Positions 32,771-41,821 of a DNA stretch of 64,000 nt are shown here, in pieces. Positions within the stretch are counted from its first letter, which is position 1. Every line of letters begins with the position of its first letter. This DNA is from Amycolatopsis thermophila. Lineage in GTDB: Bacteria; Actinomycetota; Actinomycetes; Mycobacteriales; Pseudonocardiaceae. Made by a program: the position numbers and the translations under genes. Location: contig NZ_JAUSUT010000001.1 in assembly GCF_030814215.1 (NCBI RefSeq), positions 496,001-560,000 of the forward strand. Direction: 5' to 3'. The notes below the pieces were generated by a model. The model did no database searches. It was not told the DNA's origin and saw nothing but the letters and a program-made list of their open reading frames with translations.

Positions 32771-33454
32771 TTACGGGCCAGGAGCAACCAACGGCTGGCA
32801 GCCGCAGCTCGGTTCGGGCGGCGCGACCGTGGTCAGGATCATCCGGCCGAACCGATCAGGCGCCAGCGGCGGCGTGAGCGGCGACGGCCCCGCAGCGAGG
32901 TTCTGGACGTTGTAGGGACCCGCGCCCCATCCAGAGCCGGAGCGGGCGGTGGCGGTGACACCGAAGGACACCGCCCCATCCTCGATGGTGAAGTCCGCCA
33001 GGACACCGCTGGACAGCCACGGCAGCACCAGGTAGCCGTACTGCTCGGTGCCGGCCACACCGCAGGGCTGGTCGGAGTGCACACCGGTCCACAGCTCCAG
33101 GGCGAAGCCTTCGTTGCAGGGGATGTCAGCGATGTCGAAGCCGATTCCCTCGCCGTCCTCGCCGAGGATCGGGTCCTGCCCGGTCATCAGCGAGAACAGG
33201 TCGGTGTCCACGTTGCAGAACGTGATCGTGGTTTCGATGCCGGTCATGCTGGTGCAGGCCGGGATCGACACGCAGATCTCGCCGTTGGCGTTGCGGACGG
33301 TGATCTCTTCGCCCTCGTCGGTCTGCGGCGAGAACTCCACCGACACGAACCCCGACGTGACGACCTGCGAGCAGTCCCCGTAGATGGGGGCGCCACACTC
33401 GTTGACCTTGGTGATGCGCATCCGGCGCCCGCGGACGGGCGTGAAGCAAGTCAT
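32771..33454 (-). CDS. Major tail (tube) protein
   Basis: A 227-residue beta-rich protein with the look of actinophage tail tube proteins: RRMRITKVNECGAPIYG at the start, then TTITFCNVDTDLFSLMTGQ, and FGVTATARSGSGWGAGPYNV near the end. It has a strong ribosome site (GGGGAGGA) and is followed by a strong terminator, both as expected for a very abundant virion protein. It lies upstream of the connector genes; in many phages it lies downstream of them. Confidence 0.8.
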   Translation of the reverse strand: MTCFTPVRGRRMRITKVNECGAPIYGDCSQVVTSGFVSVEFSPQTDEGEEITVRNANGEICVSIPACTSMTGIETTITFCNVDTDLFSLMTGQDPILGEDGEGIGFDIADIPCNEGFALELWTGVHSDQPCGVAGTEQYGYLVLPWLSSGVLADFTIEDGAVSFGVTATARSGSGWGAGPYNVQNLAAGPSPLTPPLAPDRFGRMILTTVAPPEPSCGCQPLVAPGP

Positions 33455-33469
33455 GGGTATCCTCCCCAG

Positions 33470-34312
33470 TTACCCGCAGCAGCACGCCGGGGTGAACTGC
33501 ACCGCGGCGGCGAGGCAGTCCCAACCGACGACGTACTGCCGCTCCGCAAGAGCGGTGAAGTCGTTGTTGCTGCGGTTCAGCCCCGCCTCAGGAGGGTTCG
33601 GAACCGCGGTGATGGGGCCACGCCGCACCACGACGGGCCCGGTCGCGTACACCCAGAAACTCCCCGCCGGCGCCGCAACACCACCGGGGCCGACGTTCGC
33701 TTCGCTGTACCCGGCGCCGGCCACCACCGGCGTCCCGAGTGTGGTGACGAGCCGCCCCGCTTCGCGGGCCAGGTGGTCCTTGAGCCACGGGGCCGCGGCC
33801 CTGGGCACGTGCAGCACCGGTTCGCCGGTGAACTCGGCGTCGGCGTGCTCGTACAGCAGCGACAGCAGTTCCTCGGCGCAGGTCGCGGTGCCGAGGTTGA
33901 CGGTGTCGGCGTCGGCCAGGAATGGCAGGTTCCCGCCTTCGCCGCTCATCACCGCGTATTCGACGGCCTGCTGTTCCCCGGCCTCCAGGTGCTCACGCGC
34001 CCGCCGCTGGGCCTCCTCCAGGCTGTAGCCGAGCAGGCGACACCGGAACGACCCGTACACCGTGATCGGGCTGGCCTCGACGGTGCCGGGCTGGTCGGCG
34101 AAGTCCTTCTCGGTGGTGGCGGGAACGTCCGGGTTGCCGCCCCCGGTTGGGAGACAGTCCTCGACGAACAGGCCGGGCCGCCCGCACGGGAGCGGCTGCC
34201 ACTGCACACCCATCAACTCGTGCATATCGGTGGCGTCCACGATGGACGCCGCCGAGAACAGGCCGTACCGGTGCGGTGTGCGCACCGGCGCGGCGACAGT
34301 CACACCCGCCAT
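33470..34312 (-). CDS. Structural protein following the capsid gene
   Basis: A 280-residue protein directly downstream of the capsid gene. Segments such as AQRRAREHLEAGEQQAVEYA, HADAEFTGEPVLHVPRAAAP and GSFWVYATGPVVVRRG resemble parts of HK97-fold capsid-like proteins, and a Cys-rich end (FTPACCCG) closes it. It could be a capsid-related shell or neck protein made in quantity. A hairpin between it and the capsid gene would reduce its level. No firm family assignment. Confidence 0.5.
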   Translation of the reverse strand: MAGVTVAAPVRTPHRYGLFSAASIVDATDMHELMGVQWQPLPCGRPGLFVEDCLPTGGGNPDVPATTEKDFADQPGTVEASPITVYGSFRCRLLGYSLEEAQRRAREHLEAGEQQAVEYAVMSGEGGNLPFLADADTVNLGTATCAEELLSLLYEHADAEFTGEPVLHVPRAAAPWLKDHLAREAGRLVTTLGTPVVAGAGYSEANVGPGGVAAPAGSFWVYATGPVVVRRGPITAVPNPPEAGLNRSNNDFTALAERQYVVGWDCLAAAVQFTPACCCG

Positions 34313-34355
34313 GCAGACCCTCTCCCAAAACCGTTACCTGACAACGAGGTGCGGC

Positions 34356-34399
34356 CCGGTGGGGGCTGTGGGGGAACCACGAGCGGCTGCCCCCACCGG
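34356..34399 (-). terminator. Hairpin after the capsid gene
   Basis: An 11-base-pair GC stem (CCGGTGGGGGC and its complement) with a 22-base loop, 16 bases beyond the capsid stop codon. It probably acts as a partial terminator that keeps capsid transcripts more abundant than those downstream. Confidence 0.6.
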
Positions 34400-34414
34400 A
34401 CCACGATTTCGGGG

Positions 34415-36280
34415 CTACGGGTTGTCCGGGTCCTCCGGCGCGACGGTGCCGCCGGTGTCCGGAGGGGTCGTCGCGCAGCTGTTGAAGCAGGAGATGACGT
34501 TGCCGCAGTGCGTCGCACCCGACGGGCACACCGGGATCGTGACGAGCCGGGAGTCGGTGCACAGATCGGCGACCAGGAAACCCTGCTCGGTGAACAGCCG
34601 GGTCATCTTGTTCTGCGCCAGCAGCGCCGAGTCGTACAGCGTCTCGATGTCGATGATCGGCTCCAGGCCGCGCACGAACGTGCCCTCGCGGTACAGCAGG
34701 AACTTCACCGTGCACGGCCACGCGAGCTGGGTGCCCGGCGCGCCGACGGTCTCGGTCTGCCAGCCCTTGACCCACTGGATCCGGCCGACACCGCGGTCGG
34801 TGAACAGCGAGTCGATGTAGGCGTCGGTGACCTTGAGCAGGTCCACGCCGAGCCGGTTCGCCAGGTCGGCGCGGATGATGCTGCGCACCCACCGCGGCAG
34901 GACGACGACGGGGCGGTCACCCACGCCGAGGAAGTAGTCCGCGCGCAGGTCCTCGATCTGGAACTCGAGCGTGTTGAGCAGGGTGGCGGTGAACCCGCTG
35001 CCCTGCAGCATCGGCGCGGTGTCCGGGTAGTTCACCGCGATGGACAGCGCCTCCATCCGCGCGATGGTGGCCGCGGAGATCCGGACGGCGTGGGCGACCA
35101 TCACGCCGCGCACGTACCGCTCCACCCACTCCGGGAACGCCTTGGCCTGCAGCAACCCCACGTTGAGGCACGCGCCCTCGACACAGGCCCGGACCTCTTC
35201 CGGCTCGGGGCAGGGGACCTCGGCGCACGGCTTGGTGACGCCGGTGATCAACTCCGGCTCGCAGAACCCCCACAGCGCCGAGTTGAAGTCGGAGATGTTG
35301 GGGGACTTGAAGTACTGGATACCGCCCCGCGTGATCGGGATCTCCGGCAGCGAGATGAGCTGGTCGGCGACCTCCGGCTCACACATGTCGTACAACGTCT
35401 CTGAGGGAGCACACCAGCCACCGGCGGCGGTGAGCACGTCCCGCTGCTCGTCGCGCGAGATGTAGTCGCGGACAGCTTCCAGCATGCGGGTGGTGACGGC
35501 GCTGCCGGACTCCGACCGGGTCACCGGCTCGTTGAACGCGTCGATGTGCGCCCGCGCGACCATGGCCTGCCGCTCGCCGCTGTGGACGGCGATCGCCTCG
35601 GTCCGGCGCACGACGGCCTCGCCCAGCTCGCTGCCGGACTGGAACGTCGCCCCCGCCGACGTGCCGGGGATCTCCGCTCCCGCGGTGAGCACGCTGTACC
35701 AGGCGGCGCGCGGCTTCGTGGTGGCCGGCGGGGTCGGGGCCGGGGCACGGTTGGCGATGTCGGCCACCGACGGACGCCCAGCGGACGCGGCCATAGCCAG
35801 CTCCTGCCCGGCCTCCTGCCCGGCGGTGTCCGGCGCGGCCGGGGTGTCCACCTGCGCGGCGGCTTCCTGCCGCGCGGCCTCGGCGGCCTGCTCCGCGGCG
35901 GCCCGCTCGGCCTCCACACGCGCCGCCTCGGCGCGGGCGGTCTCCTCGGCCTCACGCTGCGCGGCCTCCGCGGCTTCCCGCTCGGCACGCTCCGCGGCCT
36001 CACGCTCCGCGCGTTCCGCGGCTTCGGCGCGGCGCCGCTCGGCGGCCTGCGCGGCGGCCTCGGCCTCCGCGCGCTGAGCGGCGGCGGCGTCGATCGCGTC
36101 GACGCGCTCACCGATCTGCGGCAGCGCCGCGGCGATCTGGCCCATCTCGGCGGTCACCTCGTCGGTGGCCTCCGCATCACGCAGCTCGTTGAACCGGGCC
36201 AGCAACTGGCCTTCCAGCTCGACGAGCTGTTCACGATTGAGCTGAGTGATGTCCTCGGGAATCTCGGGACGGTCAGGCAT
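34415..36280 (-). CDS. Major capsid protein with scaffold-like N-terminus
   Basis: A 621-residue HK97-type capsid protein. Residues 1-170 are an Ala/Glu/Arg coiled coil (repeats like AEREAAERAEREA), the delta or scaffolding domain normally cut off. Residues from about 200 on form the capsid fold (AWYSVLTAGAEI, DRPVVVLPRWVRSIIRADLA, YREGTFVRGLEPIIDI). The ATG at 36280 has a G-rich ribosome site; longer starts read into a hairpin leader. Promoter site C and a 60-base hairpin lie upstream. The protease domain of the large MuF fusion is the likely processing enzyme. Confidence 0.85.
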   Translation of the reverse strand: MPDRPEIPEDITQLNREQLVELEGQLLARFNELRDAEATDEVTAEMGQIAAALPQIGERVDAIDAAAAQRAEAEAAAQAAERRRAEAAERAEREAAERAEREAAEAAQREAEETARAEAARVEAERAAAEQAAEAARQEAAAQVDTPAAPDTAGQEAGQELAMAASAGRPSVADIANRAPAPTPPATTKPRAAWYSVLTAGAEIPGTSAGATFQSGSELGEAVVRRTEAIAVHSGERQAMVARAHIDAFNEPVTRSESGSAVTTRMLEAVRDYISRDEQRDVLTAAGGWCAPSETLYDMCEPEVADQLISLPEIPITRGGIQYFKSPNISDFNSALWGFCEPELITGVTKPCAEVPCPEPEEVRACVEGACLNVGLLQAKAFPEWVERYVRGVMVAHAVRISAATIARMEALSIAVNYPDTAPMLQGSGFTATLLNTLEFQIEDLRADYFLGVGDRPVVVLPRWVRSIIRADLANRLGVDLLKVTDAYIDSLFTDRGVGRIQWVKGWQTETVGAPGTQLAWPCTVKFLLYREGTFVRGLEPIIDIETLYDSALLAQNKMTRLFTEQGFLVADLCTDSRLVTIPVCPSGATHCGNVISCFNSCATTPPDTGGTVAPEDPDNP

Positions 36281-36337
36281 GTCGAAGCCCCCCAGACATG
36301 CTCGGGCGCATCCCCTCGCCCTTCCCGTGCGCATAAG

Positions 36338-36397
36338 AAAAGGGACCGGGGACACGCAAAGAAACAAGAGGTCTTTGCGATGTGCCCGGTCCCCTTT
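36338..36397 (-). other. Long hairpin in the capsid leader
   Basis: AAAAGGGACCGGGGACACGC... pairs with a near-complement at 36373-36397 (CTTTGCG...CGGTCCCCTTT), giving about 22 paired bases with few mismatches. It lies between promoter site C and the capsid start, so any transcript from site C must pass through it. It could be a terminator for upstream transcripts, an attenuator, or a stabilising 5' structure. Confidence 0.5.
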
Positions 36398-36456
36398 GAG
36401 ACCAGCAGCACGGTCACGCCAGAACGCAATCGTGCGTCCCGGGAACGTTCACCGGC

Positions 36457-36490
36457 AGCATATCACCCTGGTTGCGCAACACCAGCGCAA
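36457..36490 (-). promoter_or_regulatory. Promoter/operator site C (capsid gene)
   Basis: GTTGCGCAAC at 36471-36480 with a second GCGCAA 11 bases away (36485-36490). On the minus strand TTGCGC is followed after 11 bases by TATGCT (36457-36462). It reads toward the capsid gene. Confidence 0.55.
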
Positions 36491-36507
36491 CCGGGCCACG
36501 GAGCGTG

Positions 36508-36690
36508 TCAGCCGCGGGTGCGGATCGTCGCGCCCGGCAGCGCGGCCTTCTTCGACTCCGCGGCGGCCTTGTCGTGGGTGCGGTACTTGACCACCCCGTT
36601 CTGCAGCACCTCGTAGGTGGTGCCGCCGGACGCCGCTCGCGCCGCCGCCGTGGCCGTCGAGCCCTTCCCCTTGCTGCAGTTGCACCCCAT
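36508..36690 (-). CDS. Small Cys-motif phage protein
   Basis: A 60-residue protein that starts MGCNCSKGKG. The Cys-x-Cys N-terminus followed by a small beta domain (YEVLQNGVVKYRTHDKA) is typical of tiny actinophage proteins found between the head genes. It overlaps the stop of the large MuF fusion gene by one base, so its translation is probably coupled. Function is unknown; it may be a minor head component. Confidence 0.65.
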   Translation of the reverse strand: MGCNCSKGKGSTATAAARAASGGTTYEVLQNGVVKYRTHDKAAAESKKAALPGATIRTRG

Positions 36691-39428
36691 CAGTTGCTCC
36701 CCCTCTTCGTGTATCGGTTGATCTCCCGGGCAGTCGCGGCCACCTGGGCCTGCGCCACCACAGCCGTCGCGGCCTCCAACGCCTGGGCGCGCTGCTGCCG
36801 CGCCTCCAACGCCTCAACCGCCTTCTCGGCGGCCCGCTCGGCGGCGCGCTCCACGATGTGCAGCGGATCCACCGGCCGGCGCGGGATGTGCGCCACCATC
36901 GCGCGCGCCAGGTCCGCCGAGGCCGTCACCGCAACGGTTTCGGCGTCCAGCGGCGCCACCGGGAACCCGGGGTTGTCCACCCCGACGGCGGCCATGAGCT
37001 CCAGCGACACCGTGCGCCATTCCCCGGAGATGTGGCGCAGCTTCGCCACGTCCTCCACCGTCAGCCCCGGCACCAGCGACCCGGCCGCGACGATGCCGTG
37101 CTCGTCCTCGTAGAACCGCACGTTCGCCGCCGGGGTGCACATGGCCTCGTGGTACTCCCGCGCGTCGCGGTACGGGGCGTTGTCGGCGGCGTGCGGGCAG
37201 CCCACGATCAGCTGCCCGGCCCGGATCTGTGTCCCGTCCGCGGTGACGACGTCCTTGTGGTGCGCCAGTTCGTAGTCGATCGTGGAGCTGGGCGGCGGCG
37301 GCACGCACTCGCCCTCGAACCCGCGGTGGCACGAGTTCCACAGCGCGATGTGCCCGAACACCTGCCCCTCGGGCGTGACCGTGATCGGCGTGGCCGCGGT
37401 CAGGTGCTGGTCCTCGAACCACTCGGCTGGCGGCGCCTCGGGCGCGTTCTCCACTGCCTGCGCCACGATCGCCACCGCATCCACCGCGGCCGCCGTCACG
37501 ACCGGCGCCGCGGTCTCCGTGCTCGTTCCCACGGGCTCACCCCCAGTGTCATCGGCTCGCGCCGTAACGGTCTTCCCGGCGTCCCCCGCGGACGCCTCCA
37601 ACAGGTCCTCGACGGTGTCGACTTCGTCCAGCTCGTCACGGTCCTCGTCGTCGATCTCCGGCGCGAGCTGGCCCACCAGCGGGTAGTCGACGTACTCGCC
37701 ACCGAACGCGACGCGGATCCGGTCCAGCGTGATCGGCCCGACCCGCTCCACCAGCCGCGCCACGTCGCTGGTGCGGTACGTGGCGGTGCAGTGCGGGATC
37801 CACGGGTTGTGTTGCTCCGGCAGCGGCACGTCCCCCAGCTCGTGCACCCGTTCGCACACGGACTCGTGCATCGCGGACAGGGTGCCGGTGTTGTCCCCCA
37901 CCAGGTACACCACGCACTCGTCGTCCGTGCCCGGGTTGAACGCCGCCGCGGCCCACGCGTTCCCCTCGATCACCGGACCGATCGCCGCGATGTCCGCGGC
38001 GAGCTGGTGCACCGCGGCCTGCTGCTCGCTGCCCCACTGCGCCGCCTCACCGAGGAACAGCAACGTCACGTGCAGCTCCTCCAGCGGCATCGGGGTGCCG
38101 TCGTCCTGCACCGCGTCCTCGAGCGCAAGCCGCTGCACGTCGGCCTCCGATGGGATGAGCGCGATCATCCCGCTGGTGTGCTCGGCCGTCACCACCTCGG
38201 CCGGCTCGGTGTCGTCGGTAGCCTCCACGGCCTCGCACGGGCACGCCATGCTGTCCCCCATCTCCCCGTCCGCGGCCATGCCGCGCTCGTTCGGCCACTT
38301 CCCGGTGGTGAGCTTGTGGAGGCGCGCACAGGCCCCCTTGCGTTCCGAGTCGTCGTGGATGTACTCGGCCAAGTACCGGTCGCACCTGGTGAAGTCACCC
38401 GGGGAGCCCCACGCGATCTTCGCCGCGCCTTCCCCAGCGGTCCAGTACTGCAACAGCTGCGGCGGCATCACCGCCTCCAGACTCGGCTGCGCCTCGTCGA
38501 CATCGGCGGCCACCGACGCGCCGCGGAACTCTCGCTCCATCGCCTCCCGCTCCCGTTCGATCAACTCCGGAGACAGCCCGATCACCAGGTCCTCCGCAAC
38601 GGCTACGGCCACGCAGCGGCAGTTGATCACCTCGTCAGCGGGCCCGAGCGGATCGCCCGGGTACCGCAGCGGGAACCCTCCGACCCGGAACGGCTCCCCG
38701 GACTCCACGATCTGCCGGTGCGCGCGACGGTGGGTCGGCCGTGTGCGGTTGTCCTGCGTGGCGATCCACATGCGCCGAAGCCGCTCGCCCAGCTCGGTCT
38801 CCGCGGCGTCGAGCGCGCGGGCCTGCGCGTAGTTGAACGCCCCAGTCGTCTCGGTGCGGGCAATCCGTTCGGCCTCCGGCGCCCACTCCTGGGTGTCGAG
38901 CTGTTGCGCCACCCGCTCACGCAGCTCTTGCGGCGTCTCCCCGCGCTCGAACCCCTCGGCCAGCTGGTGCTGGACCTGCTCCCACACCTGGTCCGGCACG
39001 TTCACCAGCCGGTTGCCGGCCTCGCGCACGTAGTCCGCGGCCATCTCGTCCACCCGCGCGCGGGTGCCGTCGGGCAGCGGGCGCGGGCCCGGGACCTCCG
39101 GCACCCCGGGGACGACCGAATCCGGGTCCCGTGGGCCGGGCGTTGGTGACGTGCGGGGAAGCCTCTCCAACCGGCCGGTGATCAGCCGCGTAATCGCCCT
39201 GCGCAGCCACGCAAGGATCGCCTGCACGGCGCTGTCCCAAGCCTGCCGGGCCGCGGCCCGGATGCTCTCCGCGTTCGGGGTGCCGCCGCCGTTCGCGGCT
39301 GCACGGGCGGCGGCCACCATCTGCTCGACAGCGTCACGGACAACGTTCTCCGCCTCGACCTGCAGGGCCTCAACCTCACGGTGGGCCTGCTCGAACGCGC
39401 GCTCGACGTCGCGGTCACTCGGCGCCAT
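36690..39428 (-). CDS. MuF head protein fused to 2H phosphoesterase and capsid protease domains
   Basis: A 912-residue multidomain protein. Residues about 185-272 are a Mu F-like head morphogenesis domain (RIARTETTGAFNYAQ, CRCV). Residues 322-382 hold a conserved actinophage segment (LLQYWTAGEGAAKIAWGSPG). Residues about 420-585 look like a 2H phosphoesterase (LigT/2'-5' ligase fold) with the two required motifs HVTL (453) and HCTA (546). Residues 664-800 resemble the actinophage capsid maturation protease (FGHIALWNSCHRG). It lies between portal and capsid, so the virion role is clear; the substrate of the 2H domain is not. Confidence 0.78.
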   Translation of the reverse strand: MAPSDRDVERAFEQAHREVEALQVEAENVVRDAVEQMVAAARAAANGGGTPNAESIRAAARQAWDSAVQAILAWLRRAITRLITGRLERLPRTSPTPGPRDPDSVVPGVPEVPGPRPLPDGTRARVDEMAADYVREAGNRLVNVPDQVWEQVQHQLAEGFERGETPQELRERVAQQLDTQEWAPEAERIARTETTGAFNYAQARALDAAETELGERLRRMWIATQDNRTRPTHRRAHRQIVESGEPFRVGGFPLRYPGDPLGPADEVINCRCVAVAVAEDLVIGLSPELIEREREAMEREFRGASVAADVDEAQPSLEAVMPPQLLQYWTAGEGAAKIAWGSPGDFTRCDRYLAEYIHDDSERKGACARLHKLTTGKWPNERGMAADGEMGDSMACPCEAVEATDDTEPAEVVTAEHTSGMIALIPSEADVQRLALEDAVQDDGTPMPLEELHVTLLFLGEAAQWGSEQQAAVHQLAADIAAIGPVIEGNAWAAAAFNPGTDDECVVYLVGDNTGTLSAMHESVCERVHELGDVPLPEQHNPWIPHCTATYRTSDVARLVERVGPITLDRIRVAFGGEYVDYPLVGQLAPEIDDEDRDELDEVDTVEDLLEASAGDAGKTVTARADDTGGEPVGTSTETAAPVVTAAAVDAVAIVAQAVENAPEAPPAEWFEDQHLTAATPITVTPEGQVFGHIALWNSCHRGFEGECVPPPPSSTIDYELAHHKDVVTADGTQIRAGQLIVGCPHAADNAPYRDAREYHEAMCTPAANVRFYEDEHGIVAAGSLVPGLTVEDVAKLRHISGEWRTVSLELMAAVGVDNPGFPVAPLDAETVAVTASADLARAMVAHIPRRPVDPLHIVERAAERAAEKAVEALEARQQRAQALEAATAVVAQAQVAATAREINRYTKRGSN

Positions 39429-41388
39429 CGACGCAGCCCTCCACGACGTGGGTCAGCCGGTCGAGGTCGTGGGGGCGGCGGTCCACGATCAGCTCCGACA
39501 CGTACCCGGCGAGGCTGGCTTGCAGGCATTCCGGGTTCGCGCCGTGCTTGGCCGCGATCCCCGGGACCTGCGGGAAGCTGCCGCCGAACATCGCCTCGGC
39601 GTGCTCGCGCGGCGTCTCGTGCGGTTCCCGGTCCGCGGTGAGGGAGTGCACCAGGTAGATGGCCTGGGTGTCCACGTCCCGGCATGCCGCCACCCGGGAC
39701 CGCTTCCGCTTCCGCCATGCCGCGCCCGCGCGTCCAAGTGCGGAGCACACCACGACGTCGCACGCCGCCACCAGCGGCCGCACGTCCGGCCTAGCCGAGG
39801 CCGTCGCCGCCGGAGTAGCCGGTGGCTGCGGCGCGGCGGGAGCGGGTTCGCCGGGGTCGGCTGGCGCCTCGGTGGTGGTGTCGCTGGGCGCGGCAGGACC
39901 CTGCTCGCCCTGCCCGTCCTCGAGCTGCCGCGGTTCGTCCCGCTGTGTGGTGGACTCGACCCGGATGGTGTCCTTCAACCCGAGCAGCGGCGCCAGCTGG
40001 CCCCACAAGTCCGGGTGGTTCTTGAGCGCCTGGAACGCGAGGATCTTGACTCGCTCTGGCCCGTCCGGGGCCTCGCCGTCGCGCAGGCCGGTGAAGGTGC
40101 GCAGCCCGTCGCCGTTCAGCTCGCCCCGGTCATACAGCTGGATCGCGGCCTCAGTGCGGTCCGGCTTGATCTCCAGGTCCGAGAGGTCCCACCGCACCAC
40201 GTGCGTGTCGTCCAGGGCGGGCACGATGAGGCCCTTGGTGAGTGCTGAGGCGATCGCCGCCACCCGCCGGACGACGTGGGTGCGGATGGACTCGGACTGG
40301 ATGAACTCCGCGTTGGAGTACTTGACACCGGAAAAGCCGGTCATCGTCTCCGGGGCCATGTCCATCGACATCGCGACCCGCCGGAGGTTCATCTCCCGGA
40401 ACTCGTTGACGATGCCGGTCAGCTCATAGTCGAGCTTGAGGTGTTCCAGCCGCGTGTCGGCCGGCATCTTCAGCAGCACCGGGAGGATCGCCGCGGCGGT
40501 GCCCGGGTTGGCGATGTTCGCTTGCCCGACGGTGGCCAGCATGTGCATCAGCGGGTCCATGCCCTCCGGCACATTCGCACCAGGGGGCGCGATCGGCGCG
40601 GCCTCGGCCGGCACCTGGAGGATGCCCGCGACGGCGATTCGGGAGAGCAGGGTGGCCTGCACGTACTGGTCCAGGCGGCACAGCTCCCGCAGGTACGGGA
40701 TCGCGGGTCGAGTGGAGGAGTCGACCTGCCAGGCACGGCCGGGGTGCCGGTCCCACATGTGGATCACCAGCGTGCCCTTGGGGAGTCGTTCCTTGCGCGC
40801 CCCACCTCGGTCCACAAGGTACGGGGAGCCACCCTTGTCGTTAGCCCGCTTCAGCTCTTGCTTGTCGAGCTTGAAGTCCTGGTCCGACCAGACGGCCCAG
40901 CCGTCGTCGTCGGACACGGTGATCAACGACTGGCCGCTGATCATGCCCTGCACGCCGAGCGCCCACTTCAACTCCGCGGACATGGTTTCGCCGCCGAGCA
41001 GGTCCCGGGACAGCGCGGCCGCGTCTCCGGTCTCCACCTCGCGTGGCACACCGTCGTCGTCGTACTTCGCGACGAACAGGCGGGCCTGGGCCACCGAGCG
41101 GCCGTTCTGCCCGGCGACGTAATGCAGTTCACCGACGCTGTCGTAGTACTGCCAACACTCCGTTTCCCAGCCCTCGGCGTTGTTGGGCCGGATCAGCCGG
41201 CCGGTCGGCGGGTCACCGATCCGGTAGGACTCGGCGGTAGCGATGAGCGCGGGCGCGGCAGCCTTCTCCCACATCGCCCGCACCCGCTGCTGGGTCGCTT
41301 CGTCGGCGCCCATCTCCTGCGCCTTCTGGCCGGCGCGCTGAAGCTCCTCATCCACCCACCCGCTCACGGGTGGCCGCTTACCGCCCAC
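39415..41388 (-). CDS. Portal protein
   Basis: A 657-residue portal protein of the actinophage type. Helical clip and wing segments are readable (YLRELCRLDQYVQATLLSRI, LDYELTGIVNEFREMNLRR, MSMDMAPETMTGFSGVKYSN), the last being a well-known portal pattern. The C-terminus is Pro/Ala-rich with basic runs (WRKRKRSR). It overlaps the MuF fusion start by 14 bases. It would form the dodecameric ring through which terminase pumps DNA. Confidence 0.88.
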   Translation of the reverse strand: MGGKRPPVSGWVDEELQRAGQKAQEMGADEATQQRVRAMWEKAAAPALIATAESYRIGDPPTGRLIRPNNAEGWETECWQYYDSVGELHYVAGQNGRSVAQARLFVAKYDDDGVPREVETGDAAALSRDLLGGETMSAELKWALGVQGMISGQSLITVSDDDGWAVWSDQDFKLDKQELKRANDKGGSPYLVDRGGARKERLPKGTLVIHMWDRHPGRAWQVDSSTRPAIPYLRELCRLDQYVQATLLSRIAVAGILQVPAEAAPIAPPGANVPEGMDPLMHMLATVGQANIANPGTAAAILPVLLKMPADTRLEHLKLDYELTGIVNEFREMNLRRVAMSMDMAPETMTGFSGVKYSNAEFIQSESIRTHVVRRVAAIASALTKGLIVPALDDTHVVRWDLSDLEIKPDRTEAAIQLYDRGELNGDGLRTFTGLRDGEAPDGPERVKILAFQALKNHPDLWGQLAPLLGLKDTIRVESTTQRDEPRQLEDGQGEQGPAAPSDTTTEAPADPGEPAPAAPQPPATPAATASARPDVRPLVAACDVVVCSALGRAGAAWRKRKRSRVAACRDVDTQAIYLVHSLTADREPHETPREHAEAMFGGSFPQVPGIAAKHGANPECLQASLAGYVSELIVDRRPHDLDRLTHVVEGCVDGAE

Positions 41389-41418
41389 ACGCTCACCTCC
41401 CCCCGGTTCGCTTCCTGG

Positions 41419-41748
41419 TTAGGCGTGCACGACCGCGGTGGACACGGCGAACGAGGAGGCCCACACCCCCGCGACGTACTGCCACCAGCGCTTCTCGCCC
41501 CACAGGTGCGCGCTGGTGACGGTGGCGGCGGTGATCCAGAACCCGATACACCACGGGCAGTTCACCAGCTGTGTGGCCCAGTGCGGGTCGTGCTCGGCAT
41601 CGTCGGCTGTGTACTCCTCGCCGTGCTTGCGCACGTTGGCCCAGTGTTCGAGCTTCGCGCGCGGCACGTCCGTGATGGAGTCGCGCGTCACCAGCCGTGT
41701 GAGACGCGCCGCCGCACCGATCGCGAGCAGCGCCGTTCCCGGCCTCAT
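41419..41748 (-). CDS. DUF1360 membrane protein
   Basis: A 109-residue protein if started at the ATG at 41748 with a GGGGG ribosome site. It carries the DUF1360 signature: RLVTRDSITDVPRAKLEHW near the start, then CPWCIGFW and C-terminal hydrophobic segments (about two transmembrane helices). DUF1360 proteins occur in phages and Bacillus spores with no known biochemical role. It lies between terminase and portal genes and has its own promoter, site D. Confidence 0.75.
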   Translation of the reverse strand: MRPGTALLAIGAAARLTRLVTRDSITDVPRAKLEHWANVRKHGEEYTADDAEHDPHWATQLVNCPWCIGFWITAATVTSAHLWGEKRWWQYVAGVWASSFAVSTAVVHA

Positions 41749-41797
41749 CCCCCAGTTCACCCCCCAGTGAAGAACCAGCCGCGGCCGGTTCGCCTTG

Positions 41798-41820
41798 ATC
41801 GTACCGCTCCTGTTGCGCAA
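41798..41820 (-). promoter_or_regulatory. Promoter/operator site D
   Basis: TTGCGC (41815-41820), gap of 11, TACGAT (41798-41803) on the minus strand, just after the terminase large subunit stop codon. It reads into the DUF1360, portal and MuF genes. Only one copy of the motif is present here. Confidence 0.5.
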
Positions 41821-41821
41821 T

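Noticed and set aside
31943-35404. Open frame of 1153 codons on the plus strand
   Set aside because: Runs antisense across the connector, tail tube and capsid genes; no protein-like pattern, against several well-supported minus-strand genes.
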